DNA of 64,000 nt from Halothece sp. PCC 7418 (lineage in GTDB: Bacteria; Cyanobacteriota; Cyanobacteriia; Cyanobacteriales; Rubidibacteraceae), in the NCBI RefSeq assembly GCF_000317635.1, contig NC_019779.1, positions 1,984,001 through 2,048,000 of the forward strand, written 5' to 3'. Under the pieces are notes generated by a model. It worked only from the letters and a program-made list of their open reading frames with translations. It was not told the DNA's origin and searched no databases. This document shows, piece after piece, positions 61,015 through 64,000 of this stretch. Each line of letters opens with the position of its first letter. Within the stretch, counting starts at the first letter, position 1. The position numbers were made by a program, and so were the translations under genes.

Positions 61015-62151
61015 TCAATGAGTGACTTTTTCTAATCCCAAAAGATTAAGGTATTGTTGGGTTGCACTCTCCAAGCTAAACTGATCAAGCCATGAAGATG
61101 TTACTTTTTTCCGTGGGCTGCTTAATGCCTCCAAAATTGCTTCTGCTAAAGCGGAACTATTTCCCACTGGTATGAGCCAGCCATATTGACCATGATCTAG
61201 AATTTCTGCAGGTCCACTTTTGCAATTGGTAGAAATAACGGGAACTCCGACAGCCATTGCTTCAATCAATACAGTGGGTAATCCTTCCCAAGCTGACGAC
61301 AAGACAAATACTGCTGCACGAGCCATATAAGCATAAGGATTATTCACATAGCCCAGTAAAGCGACATCTTTTTCTAAGCCTAATTCAGCGATTAAGGCTT
61401 CTAGTTGGGAGCGATGAGGTCCCCATCCCAAAATGACTAATCGCATCGGTTTGACGAGTCTCGCTTGAGCAAAGGCACGAATTAAGTTTGGGAAGTCTTT
61501 TTGCGCTTCTAACTTGCCAACACCAAGAATCACGGGTGGTTCTCCAGGCAGAAACCAAGGGTGATCTAAAGGTTGTGCTGCCTTCTCTAGTAGTTCAGGA
61601 CTCACCACTGGATTATAAATGGCTTGAATCCGTTCTTGAGGTTGACCTGTGAAATGAGCGAGATCCTTGGCTGCTGCCTGAGAAACGGTGACAATACTAT
61701 CAGCCCAAGGGTAAACATACCGTACAAAAAGCGGAATCAAGAGTTTCCTCATCCGAGTGGTCTGTCGAATCGCTTGAGAAATTGTGTTGTGCTCAGTGAC
61801 AATGACTTGCGTCGGGACTTTAGCGAGACGTTTTGCCCACAAAGCAATCTCGTTTCCATAGTGCATCGCTGAAATAAGAGCGAAGGGCTGCTCTTGTTTA
61901 AGATATTTCGCTAAAGCAAAAGATTTTGCCAAAAATCCTGCTGCTTTTAAATCAATCAGTCGCACTGTTGAGGGAACTTTTTGCAAGTGAGGCCCCCAAG
62001 CCTGACCGAGCACTAAATCCACATCTATCCCTTGTTGAGTAATACCAGAAGCTAAATTAAGCATCACTCTCTCTGCTCCCCCACCACCAAGATTGCTAAG
62101 AAAAAGAGTAATACGCGGGGTGTCTTTGCGTTGAATTGGTTTTAATTCCAT
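61015..62151 (-). CDS. Glycosyltransferase, GT4-like (6)
   Basis: 378 aa. N-terminal LFLSNLGGGGAERVMLNLAS, VIVTEHNTISQAIRQTTRM, donor domain ILGVGKLEAQKDFPNLIRAF, LVILGWGPHRSQLEALIAEL, VLSSAWEGLPTVLIEAMAVG. A typical WsaF/GalNAc-type GT4 layout; sister to the enzyme at 52589-53764. Tight spacing on both sides (7 and 8 bp). Confidence 0.92.
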   Translation of the reverse strand: MELKPIQRKDTPRITLFLSNLGGGGAERVMLNLASGITQQGIDVDLVLGQAWGPHLQKVPSTVRLIDLKAAGFLAKSFALAKYLKQEQPFALISAMHYGNEIALWAKRLAKVPTQVIVTEHNTISQAIRQTTRMRKLLIPLFVRYVYPWADSIVTVSQAAAKDLAHFTGQPQERIQAIYNPVVSPELLEKAAQPLDHPWFLPGEPPVILGVGKLEAQKDFPNLIRAFAQARLVKPMRLVILGWGPHRSQLEALIAELGLEKDVALLGYVNNPYAYMARAAVFVLSSAWEGLPTVLIEAMAVGVPVISTNCKSGPAEILDHGQYGWLIPVGNSSALAEAILEALSSPRKKVTSSWLDQFSLESATQQYLNLLGLEKVTH

Positions 62152-62159
62152 TCATTTAA

Positions 62160-63329
62160 TCAAATAAACAATAAATCTGATCTAGATTCAAGGCATTTCC
62201 GAACTTCATTTGACATATTGACACTCAATTCTTTTTGCTGAATGCTTGCTGTTTGTAAGCGACTAATAATGCTTGATCGACTTGGTTCTTCTGTAATTAA
62301 GCTGAGTTTGTGCTGTATTTCTTCTTCAGAGTCTAGAGAAGAAATGAGACACTCCGAGCAACAATAATCTTCAAAGAGTTGATTATATTTATGACTCCAG
62401 CCTAGACCAAGACCAGGAACTCCTTGAGATAAAGCACTGATTAAGCCATGAAATCTCGAAGCAATGACCAGAGAACACTGACTTAATATCCCTTTGATCA
62501 ATAAAGGATTCGGTTCGTTGATAATTTTTATTGCTTGTCCAACTTCTGTCTGTAATTGGGATGCTAATTCAAAGTCACTTCCTGTATCGTGTACTAAGAT
62601 AAAAGGCTCTTGTTTTTTTCGTATTAATTCTTTGGTGCAGGTTACCAAAAAAAATAAGTAATTCTGCCTGATGTGTGCTGGTGTTTTATCAATCATTCTG
62701 GCACTGGGGATGATGCAGGGTTGATTGAACGGATGAGGAAGATAATCAGGAACTTTTCCTTTGACTAAGTTGGTAAAATCGGGAGCGATTTTGATATGTG
62801 AAGATTTCCCACCCAAGTTGATGAGGTGCTCATAAGAAATTTTATCTCTCGCAAAAATCAAGTCACTATTGTCTAAGACTTGTAAAAAGCTATTCTTCAG
62901 GCTTGGACTTTCAAAAGGGCCAAAGGCTTGAGGGAGTAGGATAATTTTTTTACCGCTTCTTTTTCCTTTTTTTGCTTCGTCTGCCATCATTTTGGTTAAA
63001 CCTAACCCCCATTGTTCAGAGTAAGCAAAACCAGAAGCATCCAGAATTGCGTCAATCTCTGAATATGTAGTTACTCCATATAAATGGCGTATTTTTCTGG
63101 GGATGAGGTTAGCAAGCGTATCGATGAGGGGAGGGGAAAAAGAAATTTTAGAATCTAGCCATGCTAAAGAATAAAGTCCAGCTTGGGATTTTTGCTTAAA
63201 AGTTCCAGTCCGAGGGCGAACTGCTACGATATTCTCTTGATGCCAGTTAGATACCTGTTGTACAACGGTATTCATCATTAACTCAGCACCTTTATTTTTA
63301 AAGTTAATGCCTCTAAGTTCGACGATCAT
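62160..63329 (-). CDS. Polysaccharide pyruvyl transferase family protein
   Basis: 389 aa of the polysaccharide pyruvyltransferase (PS_pyruv_trans) family: ELRGINFKNKGAELMMNTVV at the N-terminus, KKIILLPQAFGPFESPSLKN, LIFARDKISYEHLINLGG and LVIASRFHGLISALSQGVPG with the conserved H-G. It adds ketal-linked pyruvate from phosphoenolpyruvate, giving an acidic group. Near its N-terminus lies the F420-dehydrogenase-beta-like gene, a frequent partner of this family. Confidence 0.9.
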   Translation of the reverse strand: MIVELRGINFKNKGAELMMNTVVQQVSNWHQENIVAVRPRTGTFKQKSQAGLYSLAWLDSKISFSPPLIDTLANLIPRKIRHLYGVTTYSEIDAILDASGFAYSEQWGLGLTKMMADEAKKGKRSGKKIILLPQAFGPFESPSLKNSFLQVLDNSDLIFARDKISYEHLINLGGKSSHIKIAPDFTNLVKGKVPDYLPHPFNQPCIIPSARMIDKTPAHIRQNYLFFLVTCTKELIRKKQEPFILVHDTGSDFELASQLQTEVGQAIKIINEPNPLLIKGILSQCSLVIASRFHGLISALSQGVPGLGLGWSHKYNQLFEDYCCSECLISSLDSEEEIQHKLSLITEEPSRSSIISRLQTASIQQKELSVNMSNEVRKCLESRSDLLFI

Positions 63330-63357
63330 TGATGTTATAATTCCTCAGATGATTGAG

Positions 63358-64000
63358 TTACTTCCCCTGTGTTGAGTTCCAAGGGAAAGGTAAGATTGAT
63401 AATATTTTTCTAGAAATGCGTTGAAATATTGAAGTCTTATTTTTGTGATATTCTTTCGTTAAAGATTGCATTTCTTTTTTAAAGAGTGAAAACTGATCTG
63501 CCTCGATAGCAGATTTAAAGGCGACGTGGCTTTTTTCAGCAATTAAAACTCTGAGTTTGTGAATTTTTCTTAATTGCTTACTCAGGTGAGAAAACTGAGC
63601 TTTCACTCGTTTCTGGGGTCTCCATTCTCCTGCGAGATCCTTTAAATACAAGCGATAAGCTAAACCTTCCCGTCGATGTCTGAGTCCCGCATCTTGCGAT
63701 CGCGCAATCTCTTCAGCACTCAGACAGTCAAGTTGAAGTTGACCAGAAGTCATTCCTTTCTCAATCAGTTGCTGAATCAATCGGTGGCGTACAACAACAG
63801 CACTAGTCCCGTTACCGTCATTGATATACTGGGGAAGCCAAGCATCTCCAATTGCAACATCAGCCACTTCTGCTGTCACATCATCACAATAATCGCAAGC
63901 CTGGTATTTGAAAAAACCAAGACCATAATTGGTGCCAAAGAATTCTTGTACAATTCCCACTTTCGTGATTGCTTCTCCTGAATGATTAACTCCAATCATT
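63358..64000 (-). CDS. Coenzyme F420 hydrogenase/dehydrogenase beta-subunit-like protein (5' end outside window)
   Basis: C-terminal about 213 residues of a larger protein; the frame is open to the window edge. Seen: FKYQACDYCDDVTAEVADVA and IGDAWLPQYI, the C-x2-C iron-sulfur part and the GDAW motif of the FrhB/FdhB C-terminal domain. In polysaccharide clusters such proteins occur beside pyruvyltransferases; their reaction is unknown. The last 90 residues are basic and helical, with LSILPFPW at the end. Start lies upstream of the window. Confidence 0.87.
   Translation of the reverse strand, partial: MIGVNHSGEAITKVGIVQEFFGTNYGLGFFKYQACDYCDDVTAEVADVAIGDAWLPQYINDGNGTSAVVVRHRLIQQLIEKGMTSGQLQLDCLSAEEIARSQDAGLRHRREGLAYRLYLKDLAGEWRPQKRVKAQFSHLSKQLRKIHKLRVLIAEKSHVAFKSAIEADQFSLFKKEMQSLTKEYHKNKTSIFQRISRKILSILPFPWNSTQGK

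Noticed and set aside
1-64000. tRNA genes, CRISPR arrays and insertion sequences
   Set aside because: No cloverleaf-like intergenic stretch, no regularly spaced repeat array and no transposase-like ORF was seen; only short palindromic or tandem repeats occur. tRNA detection by eye is limited.

Overview
The window comes from a cyanobacterial chromosome. The evidence is the dense occurrence of the HIP1 octamer GCGATCGC (often extended to GCGCGATCGCGC), two photosynthesis micro-genes (psbM and petL), a ferredoxin-dependent sulfite reductase, a cyanobacteria-specific radical SAM protein (TIGR03279 type) and a phototaxis-type Pix chemosensory cluster. The moderate GC content and the extended HIP1 form suggest a unicellular halophilic lineage such as Halothece or Dactylococcopsis. 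That placement is inference and was not tested.

Left part (1-11460): the 3' end of a clpC-like gene without the usual UVR middle domain, murD, a universal stress protein, sulfite reductase with a ribbon-helix-helix-like tail, a coiled-coil gene built on a 21-bp repeat that stays open in several frames, an MntP manganese exporter, an SDR oxidoreductase, and a three-gene unit (8038-11460). The three-gene unit encodes an alpha-oxoamine synthase, a YghO/bCerS-like acyltransferase and an extended SDR, and matches the core of the bacterial ceramide pathway.

Middle (12055-22238): a chemosensory operon in the order pixG-pixH-pixI-pixJ-[VapBC-like pair]-pixL-CheW. PixJ has four GAF domains, and the third carries both cysteine motifs of a DXCF cyanobacteriochrome, so blue/green light sensing is likely. 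A toxin-antitoxin pair with a shortened toxin sits inside the operon between two hairpins.

Then (22435-44296) come mostly housekeeping and conserved cyanobacterial genes: a DUF2267-like protein, a PstS-like binding protein, a stand-alone phosphorothioation-associated methyltransferase homologue with duplicated flanking domains, two tandem DUF2207 proteins, DUF4189, DUF4336, an ABC1 kinase, lysC with four ACT domains, petL, a histone-deacetylase-like hydrolase, a SulP transporter, the TIGR03279 protein, TolC, a 2Fe-2S ferredoxin, psbM, a sugar-nucleotide epimerase and a DUF429 protein.

Right part (44304-64000): about 20 kb of tightly packed minus-strand genes for a cell-surface or exported polysaccharide. 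They encode six GT-B and one GT-A glycosyltransferases, two sulfotransferases, a pyruvyltransferase, an F420-dehydrogenase-beta-like protein, an O-acyltransferase with an SGNH domain, a polymerase/ligase, a methyltransferase, a GMC oxidoreductase, an aldo/keto reductase and a PhyH-like dioxygenase. The inferred product is an acidic heteropolysaccharide carrying sulfate, pyruvate and acyl groups. HIP1 is about half as frequent here as in the rest of the window. No tRNA, rRNA, CRISPR array or complete insertion sequence was seen.
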